This document shows positions 36,642 through 48,930 of a stretch of DNA of 64,000 nucleotides, one piece after another. Position numbers and translations under genes: made by a program. This DNA comes from Gigaspora margarita. Lineage: Eukaryota; Glomeromycota; Glomeromycetes; Diversisporales; Gigasporaceae. How positions within the stretch are numbered: the stretch's first letter is position 1; each line of letters opens with the position of its first letter. The notes under the pieces were generated by a model. It was not told the DNA's origin, made no database searches, and was given only the letters and a program-made list of their open reading frames with translations. The DNA lies in assembly GCA_009809945.1 (NCBI GenBank), contig WTPW01000978.1, positions 187,470-251,469 on the forward strand, in the 5' to 3' direction.

Positions 36642-37540
36642 CAGAAATGTGTGCTAGGTTTGTGGTGCAACTATGGCATATATGCCTAACTACGAATCAG
36701 ATTTCACAATCATAATATGATTAGGAAAATTCAAAACAAATGTTCATTTTACCAAAAATTGTTTATTTATCGAAAATTAGTATAAGAAACCAGTATTGGC
36801 ACATAACCAGGCCATAACAGATCATATCAAAGTTTAATTAGTAGGATTATATAACTATAGTTATATGAATTCATTAATTAAACTTGGAAATAAAATCTGT
36901 TATGACTTTGTCAAATAACTTCATCAATTGAACTTAGTAATATGACCTGTTATAATCTGTTATATGACTTTATTGTGATATGACCAGGACCCCAAAATAT
37001 ACATAGATAGATCAGGTATTAGTTTGCTTATTTTTGAAGATTTTTATACAAATCTTTTCTATTTTTAGTAATTTTTAGCTTATTTTTGAGATTTCTTTTG
37101 CAGATCTTTCTATTTTTAATAATTTTATAATTAACCTGACCTATCTATGTATATTTCAGGGTCCTATATAACCTGTAATGACCAGTCATAACAGGTCATA
37201 TCACAATAAAATCATATAACAGGTCATAACAGGCCATATTACTAAGTTCAATTGCTGAGATTATTTGACAAAGTCAAAACAGATTTTATTACCAAGTTTA
37301 ATTAATGAATTCATATAACTATAGTCATATAATCTTACTAATTAAACTTTGATATGACCTGTTATGACCTGGTCATGTGCCAATACTGTAAGAAACCACC
37401 TTTAGCACTTTAACAAAAAGTTCACATTGGGCAATTTTACAATATAAAAAGCCCTTTCTAATTCCTAACCCTAACCTTTACTCTAACAATAGCTAACTTT
37501 AAATATTTTTGCTGCACCACAAGCATGGCACACATTTCAG
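36642..37540. repeat. Inverted-repeat pair around the hAT foldback element
   Basis: Left arm CAGAAATGTGTGC...TTGTGGTGCA (36642-36669) and right arm TGCACCACAAG...GCACACATTTCAG (37513-37540) pair over 28 bases with four mismatches. The distance and arms suggest an older non-autonomous transposon into which the element at 36791-37388 inserted. No target duplication was found. Confidence 0.45.
36791..37388. mobile_element. 598-bp hAT foldback element
   Basis: Perfect 8-bp duplication TAAGAAAC at 36783-36790 and 37389-37396. The two halves are inverted copies for about 240 bp each, starting CAGTATTGGCACAT and containing repeated CATAACAGGTCATA words, so almost the whole element can fold back on itself. 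The centre is an AT-rich spacer (37020-37140). No coding capacity. The CAGTATTG terminus is shared with the MITE at 3790-4069. Confidence 0.9.
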
Positions 37541-37544
37541 TTGT

Positions 37545-40500
37545 GTGTGATCGTACTGGTACATGTGATGTATGACATATCGAGCTACCTTCATTATAAT
37601 CTGAAAGATACTAAAATATTTAAAAACTGGAAACGCTAAAAATTAAGAAATATTAGATAATTAAGGGTTGAAACATTTAATCGAATAAAATTTTAGGTAT
37701 AACAGGGCCGACCATATTATTAAAAAATTTTTAACAATCTTAAATGCTTAAAATATAAGTTCCTAACGTAATTTCAGTAATTTTACTGAACAAATTACCA
37801 TACCTCAAAAAATTCTCGATGCTCGCCATGCTCATGTTTATGTTGGTTGACTGTCTATCATCCAAAAGCTTTCTGACATTACACTATCTTTTCTTTGAAT
37901 CTGACTTAATGCTAGCTGAACCTATAAAGGTTCTGGTAACTTACATCAATAATCTTAGTAACTTACCATTTAGTAATTATTAGCAGTTAAGTCAACTGCG
38001 AAATCAAGTCCTTAAAAATTATTTAACAGCCTAACAAGAAATAAAAATAATCAGCCAGTCAGAAAATGCTTCTATTCAGCTATTGAACCAAGAAAAATTA
38101 ATTTGGTTTAGTTTATTGATGGTCTATTTGCTGACTACTGGTGGTTTCTAGTAAAATTAAAGCGGATAAAGATAAAAGATTGAAATTTTGATTTATTTAA
38201 AATCCTAACTCATACAGGGGAGTCCCCAAAATTCTGGGTCGGGATACATCAGAGTGCATCAGAATCATGGTCAGCTGGATTGGAAATGATCAATTTTGCC
38301 CCAAGATCATTAAAAATTTTACTAATAAATCATATCCATTCATTAAGTAAAAAATGCCCAGCTGATAATTTTGCTAGAGGACCTGCTAACAAGTAGGGCT
38401 AAATGCCGACCTAGATCTGACGCATCTAACTTGGAAATTTGGGAACAGCCCTATAAAAATCTAAAATTCTAACTTATCTTAGCTAACCCGTCTAGCCCAT
38501 GAAGGCGTGGGTCAACCCTCAGCTCGCCCGCCCAGCCAATGGGCTGGGTCAGCCTGTATCACTAGTTTTTACCTTTAAATTTTGATTTGACCAAATAATA
38601 AAATTTTTTAGGTTGGTGTTTAATAATTTTGTTCTTTGGCCCAAACTTTTAGAATAGTATTAAAACCAGCTAGGTTAAACCATTAAATCACGAATAATTT
38701 TTTTAGACAGATTCAAATAAACAAATGTTGAAGTTAAAATAAGTACAATATAAATAAGGTAGCTTGCACCACTATGTCACGCAAAATCAGGAATGTAACC
38801 TATGAATAATAATATAAATCATCTATAGTATTAAAATTTTATTCATCTGTCACTTTTGACCAATTTTTTTGTTGGCTAATTTTAGATCATGTAATCTCTT
38901 TTGATCTTATTTAAACTCCTAAAAAGAAACAGATATAACTTAATGCCAATCGTTCACATTTTGAACACCTAAAAAAGAAATATCAATTATGGTGCAAGAA
39001 AAAGTCTCTTGCCAAATTTTTTAATTAATCTATTACTCGCAATTTATTTAAAAGATAAACTTGGAAGTCCACAAACTCATTTTCTCTTGGTAGCACTCAA
39101 ATTATTCTATATTTTAGAGTTATACATTTAATTTTATTATTTCAATCTTCACCTCAAATTAAGAAAGATAACATCTTAACTTTTCTTATTCATTTTATTT
39201 TAATTCTAATTAACTATCTATCAATGTTGTCGTTAATAACTTTTACAATCATTCTGCTGTGTGATCCATGACATGAGATATCATGACATATCAAATTACA
39301 TTTGAAATATGGAGATGAAAAAATTTGACCCATATATCATAGGTAAGCAGATTGTCATTAAGAGTAGAAATGATTTAGCTATACAAAATTTGCTTCATAT
39401 CATAGTTTAATCTGAATGATATTAAAGCAAGGTGGGTTAAATTATTAAGCACATTAAACGATTAATTGTTAAAAATTTTTTTTGTTTCTAGACAGTTTTA
39501 ATACCCGATTGTAAAGAAAAAAAATAAAACAATTAAAATTAAATAAAAACTTTTGAAAATATTAATAAAAGAATTAAATTAAGTATGGACTTTTGGATGT
39601 GTCTAACTACTAGTACAGTCAAACCTCTTTAAGTGCACGCCCTTAGTACACTTAGTTTATTTATTCGCAATCTTGTGAGACTAGTTTATTTACTCATGAT
39701 TTTATCATGAAACCATTTTATATTAGGATGATACCCAAAATTGTATGTTTTATAGAAAAAATGTACTTGTCACCAGTGGTGAAGGTTTAGATTTAGTGTT
39801 AGAAAAAGGTTTAATATAATAAAACACCTTAAGAAGTATTTTTAGCTAGAAAAAATATTGGCTTTATAGGCACAATTTGAAGTTATTGCGATTTGTAATT
39901 TTTTGAATTTTTTTGTCATACCTAATCTAGCAATTTGATTGGATTGGAACTGTAACCACAGTTACAAATAGATTTACCCTATTTTATATGTTAGTAAATT
40001 TTGCAAATATCAGAATGATGCTCAAAAACTGTATATTCCATATGTTAGTAAAGGTTGCAAATCTTAATAACAAACGAATTAACCTAATACTTCTTGAGTC
40101 AAATTTTGATCTAACTAAAAATGCCGCAAATTGTCATAATTATAGTAAAGTTACCATGATTTGTTACATTTATGGCAAGTTATAGCATTATATATCTGTT
40201 CTAATAGGCCTAATACAACTCAATTTCAAAGTCACATTAAATCTATATTTCCCCATTCCTGGTTTCATGCAACTGTGTTGCAGAGCTACTTATTTGTTAA
40301 AAAATTGACTTTTATGTTATACATAGTACATACATATGTATGTACTGTACATAGATATATTTTTAAATTTTTTTGTTTTCTTAATTTTAGTCAGTACTGT
40401 TGCTATTCAGGCTGCCAACACCATATTAATTATGTAGTTCTGGCCAAAATTATATAAATTACACAATAACAAAATTTTATTACCATTCAAAAATATCAAT

Positions 40501-40743
40501 TTATACATAAAATATGTAAATCGATATTTTTCACTGTTCTTGACTGCTGCCTTGTGACTATGTTCACAAGTAGCACATCAATATTAGCGAAATTAAAAGC
40601 TCAAATTTTGAATGGTAGAGTAAATACAAACTAGTGTCATGTTTTGTATTCTACTATTAAAAACAATTTTATCAGAGTTTAAATTTCGCCGAAATTGTCC
40701 AGACAAAAGTACTGATAATGTAAATTAGTGCTTTTGATATGTA
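37545..40743. other. AT-rich intergenic region, no gene supported
   Basis: Apart from the candidate MITE at 38214-38452 I see no bounded feature. A sequence near 39614 (CAGTCAAACCTCTTTAAG) resembles a Tc1/pogo-type terminus but its partner end is not visible. Open frames at 39988-40185 and 40161-40457 have no family signature and look like chance. Confidence 0.5.
38214..38452. repeat. Possible MITE with imperfect inverted ends
   Basis: Left end ACAGGGGAGTCCCCAAAATT and the reverse complement of the right end (TAGGGCTGTTCCCAAATTT) are similar, and both continue into GATACATCAGA / GATGCGTCAGA. It is about 240 bp long and non-coding. No target duplication was confirmed. Confidence 0.4.
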
Positions 40744-42940
40744 AGGCCGCTCCAATTTAATTCTATGTTTAACATAACCCCCCCCCCCTAGATTGAGCAA
40801 ATTATGGGGGGAGTTAAACAACATATATATATATATAACTTTTAGATTCAAATTTCACTTTTCATATTACTAAAATGAACCCATACAGAAAGATCACCAA
40901 AATTAGAGTAGCTGCATGATACGGTCATGCTAAACCTAGGAACATTATATAAGTTAGTTAGAATTAATTAGTAAAATTTTATGAAGCATAGGATTTTATA
41001 GAATTTTATTAATAAAATTTTATAAAATCTTATTATACGCAAATTTTTATTAATTAATTCTAACTTTATGCACTAAGTAAACATGTTTAGCANCTAAAAG
41101 TACATCAAATCGGCAGGGTTAGTTTTATTTTACTTGAAATTTGGATAATAGATGCATAATTTTGGATTTTTGATCAGAAAAGTCAAATTTAAGCATCTTT
41201 TCTCCAAATTTCAAGTAAAATAAAAACAATTCTGCAGATTTGATGTATTTTTAGACTCTAAACAAGTTTACCTAGTGCAATTAGTTAGAATTAATTAGTA
41301 AAATTTTATGAATAATAAGATTTTATAGAATTTTATTAATAAAATTCTATAAAATCTTATGATTCACAATATTTTACTAATTAATTCTAACTTATTGCAC
41401 TAGGTAAACTTGTTCAGAGTCTAAAAATACATTAAATCGGCAGAATTAGTTTTATTTTACTTGAAATTTGGAGAAAATATGCTTAAATTTGACTTTTTTG
41501 ATCAAAAAAATCTAAAATTATGCATCTTTTCTCCAATTTTCAAGTAAAATAAAAATAACCCTACCGATTTGATGTATTTTTAAGTGCTGTGCAAGTTTAC
41601 TTAGTGCATTAAGTTAGAATTAATCAGTAAAAGTTTGTGAATCATAAGATTTTATAGAATTTTATTAATAAAATTTTATAAAATCTTATAATACATAAAT
41701 TTTTATTTATTAATTCTAACTTTATGCACTAAGTAAACATGTACAGCACCTAAAACTACATCAAATCGGCAGGGTTATTTTTATTTAACTTAAAATTTGG
41801 AGAATAGATGCATATTTTGGATNTTTGATCAAAAAAGTCAAATTTAAGCATCTTTTCTCCAAATTTCAAGTAAAATAAAAACAATACTGCCGTTTTAATG
41901 TATTTTTAGACTCTTAACAAGTTTACCTAGTGCAATAAGTTAGAATTAATTNGTAAAATATTGTGAATCATAAGATTTTATAGAATTTTATTAATAAAAT
42001 TCTATATAATCTTATTATTCATAAAATTTTACTAATTAATTCTAACTTATTGCACTAGNTAAACTTGTACAGCATCTAAAAATACATCAAATCGGTAGGG
42101 TTATTTTTATTTTACTTGAAATTTNAAGAATAGATACATAATTTTGGATTTTTGATCAAAAAAGTCAAATTTAAGCATCTTTTCTCCAAATTTCAAGTAA
42201 AATAAAAAAACCCTGGCGATTTGATGTATTTTTAGGTGCTGTACATGTTTATTAGTGCATAATGTTAGAATTAATTAATAAAAATTTATGTATTATAAGA
42301 TTTTATAGAATTTTATTAATAAAATTCTATAAAATTTTATGATTCACAAAATTTTACTAATTAATTCTAACTACATGCACTAAATAAACTTATTTAGAAC
42401 CTAAAAATACATTAAATCGGCAGAATTGTTTTTATTTTACTTGAAATTTGGAGAAAAGATGCTTAAATTTGACTTTTTTGATCAAAAATCCAAAATTATG
42501 CATCTATTCTTCAAATTTTACGTAAAATAAAAATAACTCTGCCGATTTGATGCATTTTAGGTGCTGAATATGTTTACTTAGTGCATAAAGTTAGAATTAA
42601 TTAATAAAAATTTGTGTATTATAAGATTTTATAAAATTTTATTAATAAAATTCTGTAAAATCTTATGATTCATAAAATTTTACTAATTAATTCTAACTTC
42701 ATGCACTAAGTAAACTTGTTAACACCAAAAAATAAATATAAGTATATTCAGACTCAGACCAGTCTGTATAAAATTTAGAGTCTAAGTCTGGTCTGATCCT
42801 GGACTGGACCTGAACTGGACCTATTCTGAACCTGGCCGGACCCAAACCAGACCTAATCATTTGTTGTTTAAGTCCCCCCCCCCCCCTCTAAAAAATTTTG
42901 AACTTGTTATGTTAAACAAAGAATTAAATTGGAGTGGCCT
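40744..42940. mobile_element. TA-flanked, non-coding Tc1/mariner-type element
   Basis: Ends AGGCCGCTCCAATTTAATTC and (inverted right end) AGGCCACTCCAATTTAATTC continue into TGTTTAACATAAC on both sides. TA duplications lie at 40742-40743 and 42941-42942. Runs of C occur just inside both ends (40779-40788, 42873-42886). The interior is the palindromic array at 40950-42722. It encodes no transposase, so it would depend on one supplied elsewhere. Confidence 0.8.
40950..42722. repeat. Palindromic tandem array, unit about 326 bp, about 5.4 copies
   Basis: The phrase TTAGAATTAATT recurs at 40958, 41286, 41614, 41940, 42265 and 42591, spacing 325-328 bp. Each unit contains two self-complementary parts: one of about 105 bp centred on TTTTATTAATAAAA, and one of about 215 bp running from ACTAAGTAAAC through AAATCGGCAG and TTTACTTGAAATTTGGAGAA to a centre near TTTTTGATCAAAAAA and back. 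The array can therefore fold into a chain of long hairpins. Ambiguous bases at 41093, 41823, 41952, 42059 and 42125 suggest assembly difficulty. Confidence 0.9.
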
Positions 42941-42942
42941 TA

Positions 42943-43203
42943 ATATAAAAAAAAATCATTCTGTAATTTTTGTTGCTGGATTAAGGAAGAGCCATTTAGC
43001 ATTAAAACTTTCTGCCAAAAAGAGAATTATAACCTGTGCATCTAAAAAGGGTACATTGATTTTATATACTATTTATATGAAATATGTGACTGATTAATGA
43101 ATAAGCTAAAGCACTAAAAACCACATATAGTTTTTTGATTTACTTAATTAATAGCCATTCTAACATTATGTGTTTTATGACATATTATTCTATAACGTTG
43201 ATA
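42943..43203. other. Intergenic spacer, no gene seen
   Basis: Short AT-rich spacer between two TA-flanked elements. Nothing recognisable. Confidence 0.5.
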
Positions 43204-43544
43204 TGGGGAGTGGTCAATTAAAACAGCCCATTTTTACAATTTTTTGAAAAATGAGTTTTTATTAGATTCATATAAATTTTTACATAATCGACATTTTTCA
43301 ATCATAAATAAAAGTCGATATGCATAATAAAAAATCAAGATAATGTAAAAGAAAAATTACACAAGGCTACATAGAACTAGCACATCACGAGATTGCCTAA
43401 TAGTCACATGTTGACTTTAACCAATCAAAATTGTGAAATTTGATTAATCCCAGATCAGTCCAAAAATCAAAACAAATAATTAAACTCAATTATCTCAAAA
43501 TAAGATATATGTAAAAATGGGCTGTTTTAATCGACCACACCCCA
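43204..43544. mobile_element. 341-bp mariner-type MITE
   Basis: Inverted ends TGGGGAGTGGTCAATTAAAA and (right, inverted) TGGGGTGTGGTCGATTAAAA continue into CAGCCCATTTTTACA. TA duplications are at 43202-43203 and 43545-43546. Non-coding. Confidence 0.85.
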
Positions 43545-44517
43545 TATAATAAGCTAAATTTCTTAGTCTGGCTATCAATTTAAATAAAAATTTACAATTT
43601 AACAACATTAAGCTTTTGCTTTGTGTCTATTTTTGCCAATGTATTTTGATTTGTTTTAATTTGTTGTTTGGTAGTATTGTGTCTCGTCATAATTAGAATT
43701 GTGGGCACAGGAAAAATTTTGGGCACCCTCCATTATTGTGCCTGAGGCATGATCTAATATAATAATGCTATGCTGCAGTGTGATAAATGAGTGCGATTGG
43801 TTAACAGAAAAAGAGCATAGTGTACTGACTAAAAAGACCTGGGTTTAATTTAATATATCCACTAAAAACTTACTAGGTAACTTGTTTGTAGTAATATGAA
43901 AATTGATACTAAATATCCATATATTGTCTCTGGCATTATGGTAGCCAATCAGCATGTTCTAATTTCACATAAAAATATTATAATATGGCATACCTTTGGG
44001 CCTAAATGCATGCCCTGGGTAGGGATGGCAAATGTTTTAAAACAAGATGTTTTAAAATATTGGGATTTCTAAATAAAAAGCAATAAAAATCAATATTTAT
44101 TTATGAAACAATCATAATATAGATTGATCACATGATATATATACAGTATAATTAATAACTACAATTAGATCTCTCTAAAATGCACTCTTTATAATTGCAT
44201 ACTTTCTCCAAGTAAATATATTTATGACTTTATAAATTTATTTTTTCTTATTATTCTCTAAAATGTTTTTTTAAAATACAGTTCTAAGTGTGTAACTTAG
44301 AAAGGTTTAGCAACATAAAAATGGTTTAAAACACATAAAATAAAAAATTCTGTTGTTTGCTATCATGCTCAAATTACCTCTTACACAAATTCAAATAAGC
44401 AGGTTAATTAATAATAAAATTGTTTGTATTCACTTAACAATAGGTTAAAGAATAACTATATATATTTAAGGTTTTGTATAATTTGCTTTTATGAAAGAGG
44501 CTAAAGGGCTAAATGTA
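43545..44517. other. Intergenic region, possible tRNA-like relic
   Basis: No gene. Near 43778-43855 GGTTAACAG and a later CCTGGGTTTAATTT recall degenerate A and B box spacing of a tRNA-derived sequence, but no cloverleaf can be drawn. GATGTTTTAAAA-type words recur at 44030-44060 and 44330. Confidence 0.4.
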
Positions 44518-44686
44518 CTGTAAAATATGGACCTGTGTACCCCATGCGGTGTACCCCTTGCCAATTTGAAACGCCAGTTTGGTGACTTATACCCGGGTAT
44601 AAAATGGACCTGTGTACCCTCCATATAGTGTACCTCTACCAGTTTGAAATGCCAGTTCACGGATCTGTGTACCCCCTCCATGCAGT

Positions 44687-44966
44687 CAGTGATGTACATG
44701 GACAGTCATGGACATGAGTTTGGACAGTCGTGGACATTTTTAAGCAAAAATATAAATTGAAATTACTTGAAATTTTATTATGATAACATTATTTAAAATT
44801 AAGTTAAAAGGATTTATCACTATATTTTACATATAATTGTATATTTTTTAATAATATATACTTTATTATAAGATGTATGGACACTATGGACACTGTGGAC
44901 ATGGACGTGGACATGGACATGAACAAGCCAAAAAAAGGTATGGACATAGTAAACATGACATTACTG
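44687..44966. mobile_element. 280-bp hAT-type MITE, copy B
   Basis: Perfect 8-bp duplication CATGCAGT at 44679-44686 and 44967-44974. Ends CAGTGATGTACATG and (right, inverted) CAGTAATGTCATG. The interior shares TGGACA words, the central AAAATTACTT-AAATTTTATTA region and the GAACAAGCCAAAAAA block near the 3' end with copy A at 3790-4069, and has the same length. Confidence 0.92.
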
Positions 44967-45221
44967 CATGCAGTGTACCCATTCTAATTTGAAACACCAA
45001 TTTGTATCTTCTAATAGTGCATTATTACGCACTAAATATAACATATACAAATTGTAAAAAACTATTTTAAGATTGATTTATAAGCAAAATAAATATGAAA
45101 CGGCACATTAATATAGCAAATTTAAGTTTATTATATTCAGTACAACTAATGTGGTACACAAATTCTTATTACCAGTAGTAAAACATATACGTATTAGCAT
45201 TATTCAAAAAAAAGTTGTCTA

Positions 45222-46652
45222 TTATTCCCAAGCATTATTATTACTCTTCACTTCTTCATACTCTTTACTGCTAATATTATTAATATTCAATTCTCTAATA
45301 TTTTCTTCATTCGCATTTTCCAAATCTTCACCCAGAACTTCATAGTCAAACACCAAATCATCTTCAGACCCATCCGTTTCTACTGAGATACTGCAACACT
45401 AAAATGCCTTTCTAATTATAGAAGGATTAATATCATTCCACAATTCTCCTATCTATTGAGCTAAAGTAAAATATGATAGCTTTTGGATACATTCCACAGG
45501 TGTAAATTGATGAGGATTATTAATCATTCATTGATTATAGCAAAAGCAAACCTATCATTTAAAATTTTAAAATTCTATTAGCATGCTTTATAAATAATGA
45601 AACCATTTTAATTTACTAACCTTTTCCTTAAAATATTTGTTTATTGCAACATCAAGAGGTTGCAATTTACTAGTAAGTCCCCCTGAAATTACTGCGAGAT
45701 GAGTATTGTTTTTGTGGAATTTATGTTTAATGGAATCTTTAGTATGACCCCTAAACAAATCCAAAATAAGGAGAGATTGGGGTTTTCCAATTGACTACGT
45801 TCAGACCACACATTATTTATCCAATACTCCATCTTATTTTCATTGCACCACCCTTTTTTGTTTACATAAATAATGACAGCTTCATGAAAAATTTCATGGA
45901 AAATATTCTTTAATTTAAAGATGCATATGGGTGGAGGCTTTCTCTCATCTGCGAGACATCCCAAAATTACTATAAAATAGCTTCTTTTGTGCTCAGTTGT
46001 TCAGATACCGATTGTTTTGGCCCCACATTTATCAAGAGTTACTGGGTATAGCAAGTCAAATGACAAAGATGTCTCGTCCATGTTTCCAATGTGTTAGATA
46101 TCATAATTGTATTGGTAGCATTTGAACGAAACTAAAATTAAAAACTCATTTTGTAGATTAATAAGATCTTTTCGAAGATGCTATGAAACTGTTGTGTGCT
46201 AGCGATTTGATAATTCATTACGATACAAAATCTATACAACCAACTGCTAGAAAATCTAAAATTACTAATGTTAGAATATGCATCCTTTATATCATTAGTT
46301 TGAGCCAATTGTTTGGCCCTTATAACAACTATTTTTCATGAAATAGCAATCTATTTATTACAAAGAGTTTCAATCTACTCAAATAAACTTCTTTCTAAAA
46401 GTGGGTACTGAGCTGGTCGGTCACAATTAAGGGTTAAAAGGTAAGGTGCGGCATTTAAAAGTTCTTGTTTCTTGCTTTGCCAATCATGAACTTGTTTCGT
46501 TTCAATATCAAATTGCCATGCGGTCGCTTTATTATTTTGAGCATGTTTGGAATAATAAATTACTATAAGTTTTTTATGGACACTCCAGTTATACCAAACC
46601 TTGATACTGTTAGTATGGGCATTTTTGCAATTTTTCTATTTTGTGAAGACAT
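45222..46652 (-). pseudogene. Pogo-like transposase 2, degenerate, with an intron
   Basis: Probable start ATG 46652; stop TAA 45222. The N-terminal DNA-binding region includes VIYYSKHAQNNKATAW (near 46550) and FEWIETLCN. The catalytic core shows MDETSLSFDL (first Asp, near 46080), a broken second motif near 45760 and LQPLDVAINKYFKEK (third Asp, near 45650). After FKEK a 69-bp GT-AG intron (45620-45552, GTTAGT...GATAG) joins in frame to CFCYNQ. The tail is acidic. Stops and frameshifts show decay. Confidence 0.8.
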
Positions 46653-46795
46653 TTTTTTAATGCGTTCAGAAAAATTTATGTTTTTTAAGTTTTTATTAAG
46701 GAGAATGTTGTATAGCATGTGCGGTGATATAATGAATTCAAAGGGAAAAAAAAGTCTATACTATAATTTAAAATAAATTTAAAACAAATAGATCT

Positions 46796-47030
46796 AATTA
46801 CTGAGCTGTTAGGGCATAACCCTAGAGCTAGTGTCCTGCTCAAGGCAATTGGGCCATACCTTTATATTAAGAATATTTCCATTAATCCAGTCATATTATC
46901 CATAAATATTTTGGTGTCATGAGAAAGGGTTTATTCCAAGAAAAAAAAAATTTTAGAGGAAAAAAAGTCTAGTCCAATTGCCGAGCTATTAGGGCAAAGC
47001 CCTAGAGCTAGTGTTCTGCTCAAGGCAATT
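46796..47030. repeat. Pair of 55-bp multi-hairpin units
   Basis: Units at 46796-46850 and 46976-47030, exactly 180 bp apart, share GAGCT, TTAGGGC, CCCTAGAGCTAGTG and CTGCTCAAGGCAATT. Each can form an outer stem (AATTGCC with GGCAATT in copy 2) plus inner stems TAGGGC-AAA-GCCCTA and GAGC...GCTC. A to C and T to C changes between copies are partly compensated. The function is unknown. Confidence 0.7.
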
Positions 47031-47428
47031 AAATAGTTTAAAAAATGAATAAAAGAACATAATATTCAATGCACAATATATTTTAGAGAAATATTTTAAA
47101 AAAAACTTTTTAAAGAGATAACCATCTATTTATATACAAAAATTTTTATCCCTGTGACATCAGAACTTTCAAGTTTATCATCGATTACTTATCAGATTCA
47201 ACTATAAATGATATTACTAATTAGTGTTGAATCCAGTAAATAATCAAGAATAAACTTGAAAGCCTGATGCCACATTTTTTTTGACAGTACATATAAAAAT
47301 AGAAGTTCAATTAATGATTTATCTTGACTTATGTATCCCTATCAATATGGCATACCCCCTAAAGCGGTACCTGGATACCAATTTGAGAAATAGAAATACC
47401 GGGGCACACAGGTCCATATTTTATAGTA

Positions 47429-48699
47429 TATAAAGATACAGATAGTCATAATAGTTTATAAGTAAAACTATAACTATATCAATTAAGTTGAGAATATAAA
47501 AATTTTTGCAGTAATTTATAATCAGGATTATTAAATTATTTAATGATTGTATTTGAATTTTATTTATGTATAAAGATATAAGTATCAGGGTATTATTTAG
47601 TTAGCATATGAAAATGCAATTCTTTATTAAATAAGTGAGTTATTATTAGACAACTATTGATTCTCAAGAAGAAATATAGCTATTTATATAATTAAAAATC
47701 ATATAGATTATGATTAAATATATTCTTTGAATCTAATATATTTGCTAATTAATTATAATATATTGGATATATACAATATTTGAAAAATATTAGATCATTT
47801 AAAACTTTATAATCTATATGATATATGTGATTAATGTAATTTCTTGGCTTTTATAATCATATAATCAAATATCTTATAACATATATAGCAAAGAACAAAT
47901 TTTTGGGTCTAATATATTTTTTGCTTCTTAATTATGAGCTTTGCAAATAGTAAATACCAACTTGGGATATCCTATAAGCATTACTTACCTTGGCTATTAT
48001 TAAAGATATTATACAGAACTACTAGTAAATTACAAATAATCATTTGTAGAGATTCTAGAGATTTTAGTTAGACTAAGTATGCTACTTCAATAGATTGAAA
48101 TTCAATACTATATGTCTTGAATAATTGGTAAGTATAGATAGAAGCTTTTTTGTAGTATTTTGAGTATACAATACTTATTTGATTGGAAAGATTAATTTCT
48201 CTTCTATAAACTTTCTAAAACAATAAGTATAAAATAGAATTTGCATTTGTCTAGGTCTAGATTGAAATGAAGTTAGTAATTTTGATATTTTTCAAAATTT
48301 AGCTTCTAAAGTATTATTTAATTAATAGAGTTCCAAGTTAATTAGAACTTTGACAAGTTCTGTGGTACTAAGTTCAAGTAAAATAGATATAGTAGCAGAA
48401 ATATCTATTTATGAACAAGAAGTTTATTATAATGCTTTTATATATTAATACATGTAGTTTTACTTTAAGAATAAAATATTTATTGTTACAGTAACTGATC
48501 TTTGTTGATAAGTTGGATCATAATAAGGCCTGTAACTCTAGTTGCACCACCCCTCAGTGTATTCTGTTAATGTGAAAGATTCTAGATCTGTTATACAGGT
48601 TATTGGATTTGTGTAATACCAAGAAAACTTGAAGCAGAAACGCTTGGCAAGTTATGAGCAGAGAGTAGTTGGGCTTTTGATAGTAATACAAAAAGGGAA
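47429..48699. other. AT-rich region without a gene
   Basis: No coding frame of note and no bounded repeat found. Sequence is strongly AT-rich with no codon structure. Confidence 0.5.
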
Positions 48700-48930
48700 T
48701 TGGATGGCATGTATGTGCTAGTGAGTAAGCCTATGACAAGAGGGTTAGTAGACTCTACCAACCAGGCTGCTAGAATCATACTAGAGGAAAAGAACATGTG
48801 TTTTTGCAGCATGTACCAAGAGAAGAGAATCCATTTAGTTTTTAAAGCCAGGCTAACTGACCCTTCTGGGCCTACAGATTGGGAGCAGGCAGAAAGCAGA
48901 CTAGAAAAACCAGAAGAGGTCTATGTATAG
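48700..48930 (+). CDS. Short hypothetical open frame, doubtful
   Basis: A 76-codon frame (MDGMYVLVSKPMTRGLVDST start, ending EKPEEVYV) that is less AT-rich than its surroundings and has balanced amino-acid use. No family is recognised. It may be a fragment of a retroelement gene, since a polyadenylation-like region follows at 49545-49890. Confidence 0.25.
   Translation: MDGMYVLVSKPMTRGLVDSTNQAARIILEEKNMCFCSMYQEKRIHLVFKARLTDPSGPTDWEQAESRLEKPEEVYV

Larger units (their letters stand above)
44518..47426 (-). mobile_element. Pogo/Tigger-like DNA transposon 2
   Basis: Ends CTGTAAAATATGGACCTGTG and (right, inverted) CTATAAAATATGGACCTGTG with TA duplications at 44516-44517 and 47427-47428. Left subterminal DNA holds three tandem units of GACCTGTGTACCC and ATTTGAAAC...CCAGTT at about 44530, 44604 and 44661, the last cut by a hAT MITE. 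A degenerate DDE transposase lies on the minus strand and a pair of 55-bp hairpin units upstream of it. It is related in plan, not closely in sequence, to the element at 22298-25561. Confidence 0.88.

Noticed and set aside
39614-39740. Tigger-type terminus CAGTCAAACCTCTTTAAG
   Set aside because: No inverted partner end, TA duplication or transposase remnant was found in the surroundings.
40161-40457. 98-codon plus-strand frame
   Set aside because: Cys/Phe/Tyr-rich, no motif, no splice or expression support and a composition like the surrounding intergenic DNA.
43778-43860. tRNA or tRNA-derived SINE
   Set aside because: Only weak A-box and B-box likeness; no acceptor stem or complete cloverleaf can be drawn.
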